A stretch of DNA of 44,136 nucleotides from assembly GCA_026707045.1 (NCBI GenBank), contig JAPOXO010000010.1, forward strand, positions 1 to 44,136. The letters run 5' to 3'. Position numbers and translations under genes: made by a program. Shown in pieces: positions 33,907 to 42,451 of the stretch. Source of the stretch: Gammaproteobacteria bacterium. Lineage in GTDB: Bacteria; Pseudomonadota; Gammaproteobacteria; Pseudomonadales; Azotimanducaceae. A model generated the notes under the pieces. It saw only the letters and a program-made list of their open reading frames with translations. It was not told the origin of the DNA and did not search any database. How positions within the stretch are numbered: position 1 is the first letter of the stretch; each line of letters opens with the position of its first letter.

Positions 33907-34770
33907 ATGAAGAGCGCTTTGGATCCAGTCAGCTATATAGAGAAGACTAAGCGTTACTACGAAGCTCAGGGTTTCGCAGTGCCATATCGGTGGGCAAGGA
34001 ATGAAGAGTCTCCGATTGTTGAAATGTCTAGGCCACTTTCAAAATCGACCATAGGAATAGCTAGCACGGCATCCACGTACCCTCGCAGAATGGTGGAGCC
34101 TCGAAGCGTCGAAGCTATTTCTAATGACAAAGTACCCGAAAGACTCTACGCTGAAGACTTAGCTTGGGACCGCAAGGCTACACATTTGAATGATCGAGGG
34201 ACCTTTTTTCCCATCGACGTCTTGTGGAAATTGACCAACAGTCAGTTTATTGGAGATGTTTCGAAACGTTCTTACTTCTTGCCAACAGAGTACAGTCAAA
34301 GAAAAACTTTACAGGTGGATGCTCCTCAAGTGCTTGACCGCTGTCGAGAGGATGATGTTGAAGCGTTACTCCTGGTACCCTTGTGACCTGTTTGCCACCA
34401 GACCGTGAGTCTGACCGCAAGATTTCTTGAGGAAAATGGCATTCCAACGGTCATCATTGGGTCTGCACGGGATATCGTTGAGAGCTGTGCAGTTCCCCGT
34501 TTTCTGTTCACAGATTTTCCTCTAGGAAACCCCATTGGTCGCCCTTTTGAATTTGAAATGCAAGAAACGGTCGTTCGAAACGGACTAATGTTGCTTGAAT
34601 CAACGAAACAGGCCGGAGCTACGGTTAAATCTCCCCTCTCGTGGGGAGAAAATCAGAAGTGGCGCGACGAATATATGCAATTCTCGAAACAAGACCTCGA
34701 AAGGCTTCGCGCAATGGGAGAGGAGCGGCGAAGAATTCGGAGCGAGTCCAAAAGTAGGCTAAAAAGCTGA
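33907..34770 (+). CDS. candidate selenoprotein, glycine/betaine reductase protein B (GrdB)-like, with in-frame UGA
   Basis: One 287-residue reading frame interrupted only by TGA at 34384-34386 (codon 160). Before it: DPVSYIEKTKRYYEAQG, WAPxxx-like WARNEESPI and DDVEALLLVPL. After it, in the same frame: PVCHQTVSLTARFLEENG, then IPTVIIGSARDIVESCAVPRFLFTDFPLGNP. This matches the proteobacterial 'glycine/sarcosine/betaine reductase selenoprotein B family', where the position is Sec or Cys in an x-P-V-C motif. The UxxC arrangement (U160, C163) and a hairpin downstream support Sec insertion rather than a pseudogene. If TGA were a true stop, a useless 159-residue fragment and a 121-residue remnant would result. 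Reaction unknown; probably a thiol/selenol redox step. Confidence 0.88.
34394..34418 (+). promoter_or_regulatory. candidate bacterial SECIS hairpin
   Basis: CAGAC (34399-34403) pairs with GTCTG (34409-34413) around the five-base loop CGTGA. Below it, after a three-by-three internal loop, GC (34394-34395) pairs with GC (34417-34418). The apical-loop G (34405) lies about 21 bases after the U of the UGA codon, within the spacing known for bacterial SECIS elements, which need a G near the 5' side of the loop for SelB binding. Structure is by eye, not by folding calculation. Confidence 0.65.
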
Positions 34771-34803
34771 CACAAACTGTTGACCCGCAGCAGCCGTGTC
34801 AGC
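34766..34803 (+). terminator. stem-loop overlapping the end of the selenoprotein gene
   Basis: GCTGACAC (34766-34773), covering the stop codon, pairs with GTGTCAGC (34796-34803) over a 22-base loop. CCCGC (34784-34788) with GCGGG (34802-34806) is a competing stem. There is no T-run, so termination is uncertain; it may stabilise the transcript end. Confidence 0.4.
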
Positions 34804-34979
34804 GGGCACTCGTGAACCTATGCGAAATTAGCCGCACAGAGGGATTTTCTCGCTGTCAATAGAAAGTTAAACACCAATAGGCACCAAATCCCTTGTGTCG
34901 AGATTCTAGAAAAGGAATATTCCGTTTGGATGGATTCTCTCTAATGCCAAGATTGACCGGTCGATTTGATCCAGACTTA

Positions 34980-35219
34980 CTAGTCGAGATTTACATTGGC
35001 TCGTTCGGCAGAAGTTCCAACGATGTAGTACAGTTCGCCCGTACACTCGTTCCAAAAGTGTCCCTTGGCATCTGTACTCGTATGATTTCCTTGGAATTTC
35101 CACTCGCAGGAATCGTCGGACTCCGAATCCGAACCAGATTCTTGAGCTAACACCCACACAGCCCCTACGGCTGTAGCGACCACCAGAAATGCTCCGAGAT
35201 ATTTTGCAGCCTGTTTCAT
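34980..35219 (-). CDS. small membrane-anchored or secreted protein
   Basis: A 79-residue protein on the opposite strand to its neighbours. MKQAAKYLGAFLVVATAVGAVWVLAQ forms a signal peptide or anchor. An acidic Ser/Asp linker (SGSDSESDD) and a small polar domain with two cysteines (DSCEWKFQG, WNECTGELYYIVGT) follow. ATG at 35219 begins directly at the basic start of the hydrophobic segment; upstream ATGs would prepend about 16 or 29 polar residues. The two cysteines probably form a disulfide outside the membrane. I do not recognise a family. Confidence 0.6.
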   Translation of the reverse strand: MKQAAKYLGAFLVVATAVGAVWVLAQESGSDSESDDSCEWKFQGNHTSTDAKGHFWNECTGELYYIVGTSAERANVNLD

Positions 35220-35463
35220 GAATTTACCCCAGTATGAACCGTGAAAATTTTGCATTGGTTTAGACATCGAAAAAGCCAGATTGTTACTCAATCTAACATT
35301 TGCCACTGGATTCTCGACAGGTCTTAAGCTTAATGGGGGTGTTCGAAGAAGAAACTTTGATCGATCAATTTCGATCCCACATTAGGATGTAGGCAACGGC
35401 TAGTCAAGCCCTCTACAATTGGGCGGCATCGAGCAATAGACGTAATAGCAACTTGGAATTCAC

Positions 35464-36294
35464 ATGGCAGAACAGAAACTAGCTGGCAAAGTGGCTTGGA
35501 TAACGGGATCGTCACGAGGAATCGGTCGCGTCGTCGCCGATCATCTGGCGAGTCTCGGAGCTAATGTAGCCGTACATGGAACCGCACCCTATTCCACTCG
35601 AGCGTTCAATGAAGCAGACTCGCTCGCTGAAGTTGCATCCGAAATCGCTGAGCAACACAAGACAGAAGTTATTGCAGTTCACGGAGACTTGACGGATCCG
35701 AACACAGTGCAATCCAACTATGAAGAAGTATGTAAAAAGCTGGGTGCGGTCGACATATTGATCAACAACGCTGGCGGAGACATCGGTTCAACAGGGACAT
35801 CCGGCCCAAATGCGGGGAAGCCTCTCGTAAACGATGCCCTCGATGTTTCGTTGGAGGATGTTCGAACGGTTCTCGACCGCAACTTGATGAGCTGTATTCT
35901 CGTGTGCAAAGCTGCAGTGCCGAGAATGATTGAACGCAATCAAGGATGGATCGTAACTATTGGGAGTATTGCGGGATTGACAGGTCATCGTTCCGAAGTC
36001 ATTTATGGAACAGCCAAAGCTGCAGTTCACGAATACACCAAATGTTTGGCAGCTCAGTTAAGACCTCACGGTGTATACGCAAACGTCATCGCTCCCGGGG
36101 AGATCATCACAGCGCGATTTGTCGCAAGTCGGCCCACTCGAGACGATCGAAAAGTCACTTCCGGGGCACTGACCCGTTACGGTTGGCCCATAGAAGTCGC
36201 AAAAGCTGTAGAGTTTTTCGTTACATCCGACTCATCCTATGTGTCTGGGCAAGTCTTACGGGTCGATGGAGGCGCACAATTGTGGCCCGCTTAA
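35464..36294 (+). CDS. short-chain dehydrogenase/reductase
   Basis: A 276-residue classical SDR with cofactor motif TGSSRGIG in VAWITGSSRGIGRVVADHL, DLTDPNTV, the NNAG motif in VDILINNAGGDIG, catalytic serine in VTIGSIAGLTG and the YxxxK pair in VIYGTAKAAVHEYTK. It ends YVSGQVLRVDGGAQLWPA. R in the SSRG segment hints at NADP(H), but this is not decisive. Substrate unknown. Its TAA stop shares bases with the convergent pepN stop (TTAA at 36291-36294). Confidence 0.93.
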   Translation: MAEQKLAGKVAWITGSSRGIGRVVADHLASLGANVAVHGTAPYSTRAFNEADSLAEVASEIAEQHKTEVIAVHGDLTDPNTVQSNYEEVCKKLGAVDILINNAGGDIGSTGTSGPNAGKPLVNDALDVSLEDVRTVLDRNLMSCILVCKAAVPRMIERNQGWIVTIGSIAGLTGHRSEVIYGTAKAAVHEYTKCLAAQLRPHGVYANVIAPGEIITARFVASRPTRDDRKVTSGALTRYGWPIEVAKAVEFFVTSDSSYVSGQVLRVDGGAQLWPA

Positions 36295-38975
36295 TCGGCT
36301 AGTCCTCGGTTAACGACGTCTCTAACACCTTTCGAAGTCAGATGTTGTTCAATGTGCCCGAGAGCACTCTTCATATGTTGCTGCCGTCCATCATCAAAGA
36401 TGGTCCACTGTGTCAATTCCGTGGCCAACCGAGCGGCGACGTGAGGGTTCCACGTCTCAATTTCAATGACTTTTCCAGCAATGTAGGAATAGCCGCTTCC
36501 ATCTGCGTTGTGAAAGTTCTTCCAGTTGCCCATAGCAAAAGCGTAGATGAGACTTCGCAATCGATTTGGATTCTTAATGTTGAACGATGGATGCTGCTCC
36601 AATTGACCCACCCTTTCTAGAGCACCCGGCAGTGTACATGTCGCTTGTATTCTGAACCATGTATTAATCACTAGCTGTTCGTGCGCAAACTTGTCGTGGA
36701 ATTCGTCTAGAACGTTTTGCTTGATGTCTTGCACTTCGTCTGGTAGTTCAAGTAGCTGGGTAGTGTTGGCCAATCTGTCTGTAAGGTTGTCAGCATTTCT
36801 GAAGTTTTGAGCAAGAGCCTCCCCGATTTCACGTGGCTTCTCTTCTGCATATGCTCTTCTGATATGAGCTAAAGCAATGGCTCGAGCGGTTCGTCGATTC
36901 ACTTGGGACTTACTTACTTCATACGGCTCATCGACTTGATGCTTGTTCAGTATTTCTGTCCATAGCTCTATGAGTCTAGAAGAGAGTTGAAATGCAAGTC
37001 GATCACGGTTCGCAACAATGGCATCGAAATCCGACCTTGGATATTCCTGCAAGATCGACATGGGAGATGGCAGGGAGAGAGCCGACATAAGTATCGACTT
37101 TTCCTCGTCTTTGTCTGCGCATGAAAGTATCCGTCTTGCGATCTCTTCAACCAAATCGCAGATAAGTTCGATATCAACACTATTGTTCAGCATGAATTCG
37201 CTGTAAAGTTCCTGAGCAGAGTTCCAACGGGAAAACCCATCAGAATCGTGAAGCGCCAATGTCTTCAACTGCGAGAAGTCCTGTGAGTACTCGACGTACA
37301 CGGGTGCAGAGAATCCTCTCAAAAAACTCACCGCCGATTCTGAGGTAACACCTTTTAGAGTGAGCTGACTCTCTTCTTGCTTCAGGTGCAATATCAAGGT
37401 TCCATCATGATTTGGATTCTCTATCGACATGGGCGAGTCACAAGTAATGGAATGGCCATTCTTGCGACCCTCCTCGCCTAGTAACTCGTTACCGCTGTCG
37501 TCAATCAAACCTATCGCAATAGGAATATGAAATGGTTTCTTTTCTGGCTGGTTTGGGGTTGGCGAGCACCCTTGTCTAATCGTGAGAGTCAATTGGTCCT
37601 CGCGTCGTGACTCTTCGACGGTCAGTCGAGGAGTCCCTGACTGTGAATACCAGAGGAAGAACTGGTTTAAATCCAATTCTGTTGCCTCACTAACTGCAGC
37701 CACAAAATCCTCAACGGTTGCAGCAGACCCATCATGCCGCTCGAAATACAAGTCGGTAGCCTTTCGCCACTTCTTCTCACCTGCCATGGTGTACATCATC
37801 CTGAGAACTTCTGCGCCCTTCTCGTAAATGGTTGCTGTGTAGAAGTTCGTAATATCGGCATATTGGTCCGGTCTCACTGGATGAGCCAGCTTGCCTGCAT
37901 CTTCAGAAAATTGTCCGGCTCGAAGACCAGCGACAGTTTCAATCCGTTTCTTGGTTTGACCTTCAATCGATTCGCTGAATTGTGTATCTCGAAACACAGT
38001 GAATCCTTCCTTGAGGCTCAATTGAAACCAATCGCGACAGGTGACGCGGTTGCCAGACCAATTGTGAAAGTATTCATGTGCGATAACTGCCGCAATTCCT
38101 TGAAACGCGTTGTCTGTGGCTGTGTCGGCGGATGCAAGCAAAGCGCTGACATTAAAGATGTTGAGGCCCTTGTTTTCCATCGCTCCAAAGTTGAAGTCAG
38201 ATACGGCCACGATCATGAACCGATCAAGGTCGTATTCGCGTCCGTACACGTCCTCGTCCCACTTCATGGCTTGCTTCAGGCATTCCATAGCCCAAGCACA
38301 TTTCCCAATATTTTCCGGCTCGGAGTAGATGGTCAGCCGAACACTCTTACCAGACATTGTGGTAAACGAGTCTTCCAAAGAACTGAGGTCTCCGGCAACC
38401 AAAGCAAATAGGTACGAAGGTTTGGGATGTGGGTCATGCCAAATAGCTCGATGTCGGTTTTCGGCAAGCTCTTCGTATGCGATTCTGTTTCCATTCGAAA
38501 GCAACACCGGAAATGCGTCCTTGTCTGCTTCTATGGTCGTTGTGAAAACTGAGAGCACATCAGGCCGATCGGGATAGTAAGTTATCCGTCGAAAGCTTTC
38601 CGCTTCACACTGTGTGCAGAACAAGGCTGAGGACTTGTACAGACCTTGGAGTTCGGTATTAGTCTCTGGATGAATTCGATTCTTAATGGCAAGGTCGAAC
38701 ACTTTCGGAACGTCAAACAGTGTCAATCCTTCATCGTCGACGCTATATTCGTTATTGGATAAAGATCTTCCGTCTACAGCCAATTCGACTAACTCCAAAT
38801 TTTCACCGTGCAGTCGAATGCTTGATTCTTCGTTTAAGTCACGAACAATACTGAGTTTCGTCGAAACTAACGTTTCATTGTCGTGTAGTTCGAAAAAAAG
38901 TTCAGTAGTTTTGGGTTTCCAGCCCAATGCTTTGTAGTCCTCTAGTCGTACAACTGTTCCTTCGGTATCTCTCAT
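36291..38975 (-). CDS. pepN: aminopeptidase N
   Basis: An 894-residue M1-family zinc aminopeptidase of the alanyl-aminopeptidase (PepN) type. It has the N-terminal beta domain, the substrate-anchoring GAMEN in FNFGAMENKGLNIFN, and the zinc motif H300-E-Y-F-H304 with E323 in LSLKEGFTVFRD. The ending is a long alpha-helical C-terminal domain (NPNRLRSLIYAFAMGNWKNFHNADGSGYSY). It removes N-terminal residues from cytoplasmic peptides. ATG at 38975 follows AGGAAAAA; the longer frame from 39083 adds a non-conserved stretch. It converges with the SDR gene with a four-base shared TTAA. Confidence 0.96.
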   Translation of the reverse strand: MRDTEGTVVRLEDYKALGWKPKTTELFFELHDNETLVSTKLSIVRDLNEESSIRLHGENLELVELAVDGRSLSNNEYSVDDEGLTLFDVPKVFDLAIKNRIHPETNTELQGLYKSSALFCTQCEAESFRRITYYPDRPDVLSVFTTTIEADKDAFPVLLSNGNRIAYEELAENRHRAIWHDPHPKPSYLFALVAGDLSSLEDSFTTMSGKSVRLTIYSEPENIGKCAWAMECLKQAMKWDEDVYGREYDLDRFMIVAVSDFNFGAMENKGLNIFNVSALLASADTATDNAFQGIAAVIAHEYFHNWSGNRVTCRDWFQLSLKEGFTVFRDTQFSESIEGQTKKRIETVAGLRAGQFSEDAGKLAHPVRPDQYADITNFYTATIYEKGAEVLRMMYTMAGEKKWRKATDLYFERHDGSAATVEDFVAAVSEATELDLNQFFLWYSQSGTPRLTVEESRREDQLTLTIRQGCSPTPNQPEKKPFHIPIAIGLIDDSGNELLGEEGRKNGHSITCDSPMSIENPNHDGTLILHLKQEESQLTLKGVTSESAVSFLRGFSAPVYVEYSQDFSQLKTLALHDSDGFSRWNSAQELYSEFMLNNSVDIELICDLVEEIARRILSCADKDEEKSILMSALSLPSPMSILQEYPRSDFDAIVANRDRLAFQLSSRLIELWTEILNKHQVDEPYEVSKSQVNRRTARAIALAHIRRAYAEEKPREIGEALAQNFRNADNLTDRLANTTQLLELPDEVQDIKQNVLDEFHDKFAHEQLVINTWFRIQATCTLPGALERVGQLEQHPSFNIKNPNRLRSLIYAFAMGNWKNFHNADGSGYSYIAGKVIEIETWNPHVAARLATELTQWTIFDDGRQQHMKSALGHIEQHLTSKGVRDVVNRGLAD

Positions 38976-39248
38976 TTTTTTCCTAGTAAATGTCTGTTGT
39001 TGATTTGTTGGAGTCTTGCACTGTTTGGATGGGCGCGACTTCTCCTGTCCAGCGGCGACAGATTGTATTGGCTCAATCAACACTGTCTACACAAACCAGA
39101 TCTTAAATTACAAGCGAACCCAGCTAGCTACAACCTAGAGCGCATCACACGCTTCAATCACTTTCAGCTACAAAATCACGAACTATAATTTTGGTTCCTA
39201 GGCAAAGTCGATTGGCTGAGGCTTTTCAGCGAAATCGAGAAGGTTTTT

Positions 39249-41156
39249 GTGAAAAATTTAAAAGTTTTCTTTATTGCTTGGTGCGTTCTTCCAGCACTTG
39301 CAGCTGTAGCTGACGAAATGAGTTTTCCCGATGTCATGGGGACGAGTGTTGAGGGTGCTCCCGATCTGAGCAAACCAGTTCTAGTCATGGGCGGTGAATT
39401 GCCCATAAAGACAGAAAAACACGGCCTAGCCGCTCCAGCACTCTTTGATTGGGACGGTGATGGCAAACGTGATCTCTTGGTGGGGGAATTTGAGACGAAT
39501 TCCGGAGATCTTTTCCCTATGGGAAAAGATGGTTCGACGATCCGAATCTACAAGAATGTCGGTACAGACAACAATCCTACTTTCACTGAGTCATTCGAGT
39601 GGGCACGAGATACCGAAGGAACGATCATGGAGGTCGAACAATGGTGTTGCATTGGGTTCACTCCATATTTCTACGATCTTAACGACGACGGTTTCATCGA
39701 TATGGTTACTGGTCAATACCATCCTGGAGAGGTTACATGGTTTAAAGGAAGTGCCGAAGGATTCTTGCCTGGTGTCAAACTTCCTCAGGAAGGAGATCCT
39801 ACCGCTCAGTGGAATCCGTTTATGGGAGCAGACGATGGGCCGAAAGATGAAATCGAGACGTTCAACTATTGGGTCTACTCTTCGGCAGCCATGGGCGACT
39901 TCGACGACGATGGAGACTTCGATCTGATTTTCGGCGGTGGAGGTGGATTGCGCATAAGCGAAAACATTGGAACGCCCAAGGAACCAAAATTTGGCAGACG
40001 TCAACTGTTGCTCGACGAAACTGGCAACCCCTTGGTTGTCCGAAATATGACCGATGAAGAAAAGGAACTCTTGGAGTCTGTCGGAGAAGCGAATCCTTCT
40101 GGCGATGTTAAGACATCCCCGTACGTGGTCGATTGGGACAGAGACGGAGTATTGGATCTTCTGGTAACCGGCAGTTACACGAAACCTGGAGATCCTGCAG
40201 TGATGTTCTTCAAGGGTGTCAAAACAGATGATGGCCACAGGTTTAAGCAAGGCGTGGACTTACTTGCCACTCCTGATGGAAGCAAAGCATTGCCAGGTAG
40301 CGGACCTCGAGTGTATGTCGATGACTGGAACGGAGATGGAATCCACGACCTCATCATTGGAGCTAGTGTGGCTACTGTAAGTGACGGTGAATTCTCCGAT
40401 GAACTATCGTGGGAATGGGAGTCCGTCAATCAAGTCGAAGCAGCTGGCAAAGACCCCGGTCGATATCCACCTCGCGAACGCCCCACTGAAGAAGGACTTC
40501 GTGAACAGTTTGGTGCCAGTTTCCAAGGTGAAGAACTGGAGGAAATGGTTCAGATGAACTTGGATTATTGGGAGAGTACAGTTGGCAAGCTTTACAAGGA
40601 AGGCAAAGGCCACTGGCTAACAATGAGACACCAAGGACGCATCTATGTCATGCTCGGATCTGAAACGGAAAGTCCGTCAACAAGTGATAGTGCAAGTGTC
40701 CCGACCCTCGGCGACCCTTCCCTAGTTCAAGAAGCCAAAGCTAAACCCAAGTTCATGCCGGTTTCTGTGGATTTACATCTTCCGCAAGAGATGGATACTG
40801 GTGAACAAGCCGAGGTGTCTGTGACGTTTACGATTGCTGATGGCTGGTTCATCTATGCACCAACGGGTCGCAACGTGGAACATGGCCTTGCAGAGACTGA
40901 AGTGAGCTTTGCGATTCCCGAAGAGTTTGAGAGAGTCGGAGAAATACAACGCCCAGCGCATCAATTCAAAGGGATGTACGACATCTTTAGCGGTCCGAGT
41001 GTGAACATTGGCCAATGGTTCGCGACAGACAATACCGATCCAGGCACCTACAACTTCTCTGTGAGAATCACCTTTCAAACGTGCAAGGACGACTTGTGTC
41101 TACCAAAACAAACTGAGACACTCGATGCAGAATTGGTGGTCTTAGCTGCGAATTAG
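39249..41156 (+). CDS. secreted FG-GAP/VCBS repeat protein with DsbD N-terminal-like domain
   Basis: A 635-residue protein starting at GTG after an AGAAGG, with a signal peptide (KVFFIAWCVLPALAAVADE). The body holds five calcium-binding FG-GAP/VCBS-like loops of DxDxDG type near residues 66, 142, 216, 294 and 358 (DWDGDGKRD, DLNDDGFID, DFDDDGDFD, DWDRDGVLD, DWNGDGIHD), as in integrin-like beta-propellers. From about residue 502 a DsbD N-terminal (alpha) domain follows: GWFIYAPTG and a cysteine pair C612-x4-C617 in FQTCKDDLCLP. DsbD-alpha carries electrons to periplasmic thiol partners, but here there is no membrane domain. Fusion of the two is unusual; function unknown. Confidence 0.85.
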   Translation: MKNLKVFFIAWCVLPALAAVADEMSFPDVMGTSVEGAPDLSKPVLVMGGELPIKTEKHGLAAPALFDWDGDGKRDLLVGEFETNSGDLFPMGKDGSTIRIYKNVGTDNNPTFTESFEWARDTEGTIMEVEQWCCIGFTPYFYDLNDDGFIDMVTGQYHPGEVTWFKGSAEGFLPGVKLPQEGDPTAQWNPFMGADDGPKDEIETFNYWVYSSAAMGDFDDDGDFDLIFGGGGGLRISENIGTPKEPKFGRRQLLLDETGNPLVVRNMTDEEKELLESVGEANPSGDVKTSPYVVDWDRDGVLDLLVTGSYTKPGDPAVMFFKGVKTDDGHRFKQGVDLLATPDGSKALPGSGPRVYVDDWNGDGIHDLIIGASVATVSDGEFSDELSWEWESVNQVEAAGKDPGRYPPRERPTEEGLREQFGASFQGEELEEMVQMNLDYWESTVGKLYKEGKGHWLTMRHQGRIYVMLGSETESPSTSDSASVPTLGDPSLVQEAKAKPKFMPVSVDLHLPQEMDTGEQAEVSVTFTIADGWFIYAPTGRNVEHGLAETEVSFAIPEEFERVGEIQRPAHQFKGMYDIFSGPSVNIGQWFATDNTDPGTYNFSVRITFQTCKDDLCLPKQTETLDAELVVLAAN

Positions 41157-41291
41157 ATTTGAACCTTCGCATACTTGTGCCTGGAAGCAATTGCGAACTG
41201 GATTAGATTTCGCTATGTACACTCAAGTGCAATTTGTTTAAGGAACAGGCGGTATAAGCTATGGGAGAGAGAAGCAACTCAATGTGGGAGT

Positions 41292-41343
41292 GGAAACGGT
41301 AACAATTATCTCCCCGTTTCAGCCTGAGACTCTGAAACTCAGG
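41292..41343 (+). promoter_or_regulatory. mutually exclusive hairpins upstream of xdhC
   Basis: Three possible stems interlock: GAAACGG (41293-41299) with CCGTTTC (41314-41320); GTTTCA (41316-41321) with TGAAAC (41333-41338); and CCTGAG (41323-41328) with CTCAGG (41338-41343). The first and second share bases, as do the second and third, so the RNA could switch between two folds. It lies 89 bases before the xdhC start. A regulated leader is possible; I do not recognise a known riboswitch. Confidence 0.35.
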
Positions 41344-41431
41344 AATCGAGATGGTCTGATGCTTTCAAAATATCGCCGTTTCAAAATCAAGTGCCGAAAA
41401 TGCAAGAGGTTTTCTCAATTTAGCCTTTCGT

Positions 41432-42451
41432 ATGCAGTCTGCTGACCAAGAAGTCCTAAACCAAGTTAAACACTGGCTCGACAGCGGCCAAAAATGTTGG
41501 CTTGCTACAGTCGTCGCAACTTATGGATCATCACCACGTCCTGAAGGTTCGCTTATGGCTTGCAATCTAGAGCAACAAGTTGTCGGTTCGCTGTCAGGAG
41601 GGTGCGTCGAGGATGATCTAAAAGAAAAACTAACAAGAGGCGAACTTGCTGAATCCAAACCCCAATTCTTCAGATATGGAGAGTCAGAAGAGGAAGCGGA
41701 ACAACTCGGTCTACCGTGCGGAGGACATCTTGACATCGTTGTGGAACCGCTGGAAACCGACGCCGATACAACAAACGCATTTGCACAAATTGTAAACTGT
41801 TTGGAGTCACGCAATCTTGCCGTTCGGCGCGTTGACTTAACTTCGGGTTGGATGGAAGTGGTGCGTACGACATCCTACACACCGTTCCGTTACGATCACG
41901 AATCAACACTAATTGAACAAACATACGGACCTCGATACCAGCTCTTCATCATTGGTACAGGTATGGTCAGCGAATACGTCGCTACGTTTGCACAGACCCT
42001 CGACTACCAAGTCACAATTATCGATCCTCGAGAAGAGCGACTTCGTGATTTTTCGGTCATTGGAGTCATCAAGGTATGCGACATGCCCGATGACGTGTTG
42101 CGGGCACGTGCCAATGATTCGCAATCCGCGATCGTTGCCCTATCCCACGATCCAAGGATTGATGACATGGGTCTTTTGGGTGCATTCGATACAGAGGCGT
42201 TTTACATCGGTGCAATGGGATCAGAGCGCACGTCCGCGAAACGACGTGAACGATTAATAGAACTAGAGGTAGGACAAGATCAACTAGATCGATTGCACGC
42301 GCCAATTGGAATTCCGATAGGAAGCAAGACTCCTCCAGAAATTGCTATATCCGTAGTGGCCCAAATTACTTCCATTAGAAACACTTTTCAGATCAGAAGC
42401 CCTGCTTCAAAAAGACTTGCAGCGAGCACGGTAACTGCGAATGTCGGTTGA
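41432..42451 (+). CDS. xdhC: XdhC/CoxI family molybdenum-hydroxylase maturation protein
   Basis: A 339-residue XdhC-like protein: TVVATYGSSPRPEGSLMAC, LSGGCVEDDL, LPCGGHLDIVVEP in the N-terminal domain, and a Rossmann-type C-terminal domain (LFIIGTGMVSEYVATFAQTLDYQVTIIDPRE, AIVALSHDPRIDDMGLL, YIGAMGSERTSAKRRERL, PIGIPIGSKTPPEIAISVVAQI). XdhC binds molybdenum cofactor and promotes its sulfuration and insertion into xanthine dehydrogenase-type enzymes. The next gene, a MobA-like transferase, overlaps it by 11 bases, which fits cofactor maturation. No hydroxylase structural gene lies in the window. Confidence 0.93.
   Translation: MQSADQEVLNQVKHWLDSGQKCWLATVVATYGSSPRPEGSLMACNLEQQVVGSLSGGCVEDDLKEKLTRGELAESKPQFFRYGESEEEAEQLGLPCGGHLDIVVEPLETDADTTNAFAQIVNCLESRNLAVRRVDLTSGWMEVVRTTSYTPFRYDHESTLIEQTYGPRYQLFIIGTGMVSEYVATFAQTLDYQVTIIDPREERLRDFSVIGVIKVCDMPDDVLRARANDSQSAIVALSHDPRIDDMGLLGAFDTEAFYIGAMGSERTSAKRRERLIELEVGQDQLDRLHAPIGIPIGSKTPPEIAISVVAQITSIRNTFQIRSPASKRLAASTVTANVG

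Noticed and set aside
34384..34386. TGA read as a real stop, making 33907-34386 and 34405-34770 two genes or a pseudogene
   Set aside because: The family motif continues in frame directly through the TGA, no other lesion exists, and a SECIS-like hairpin follows.
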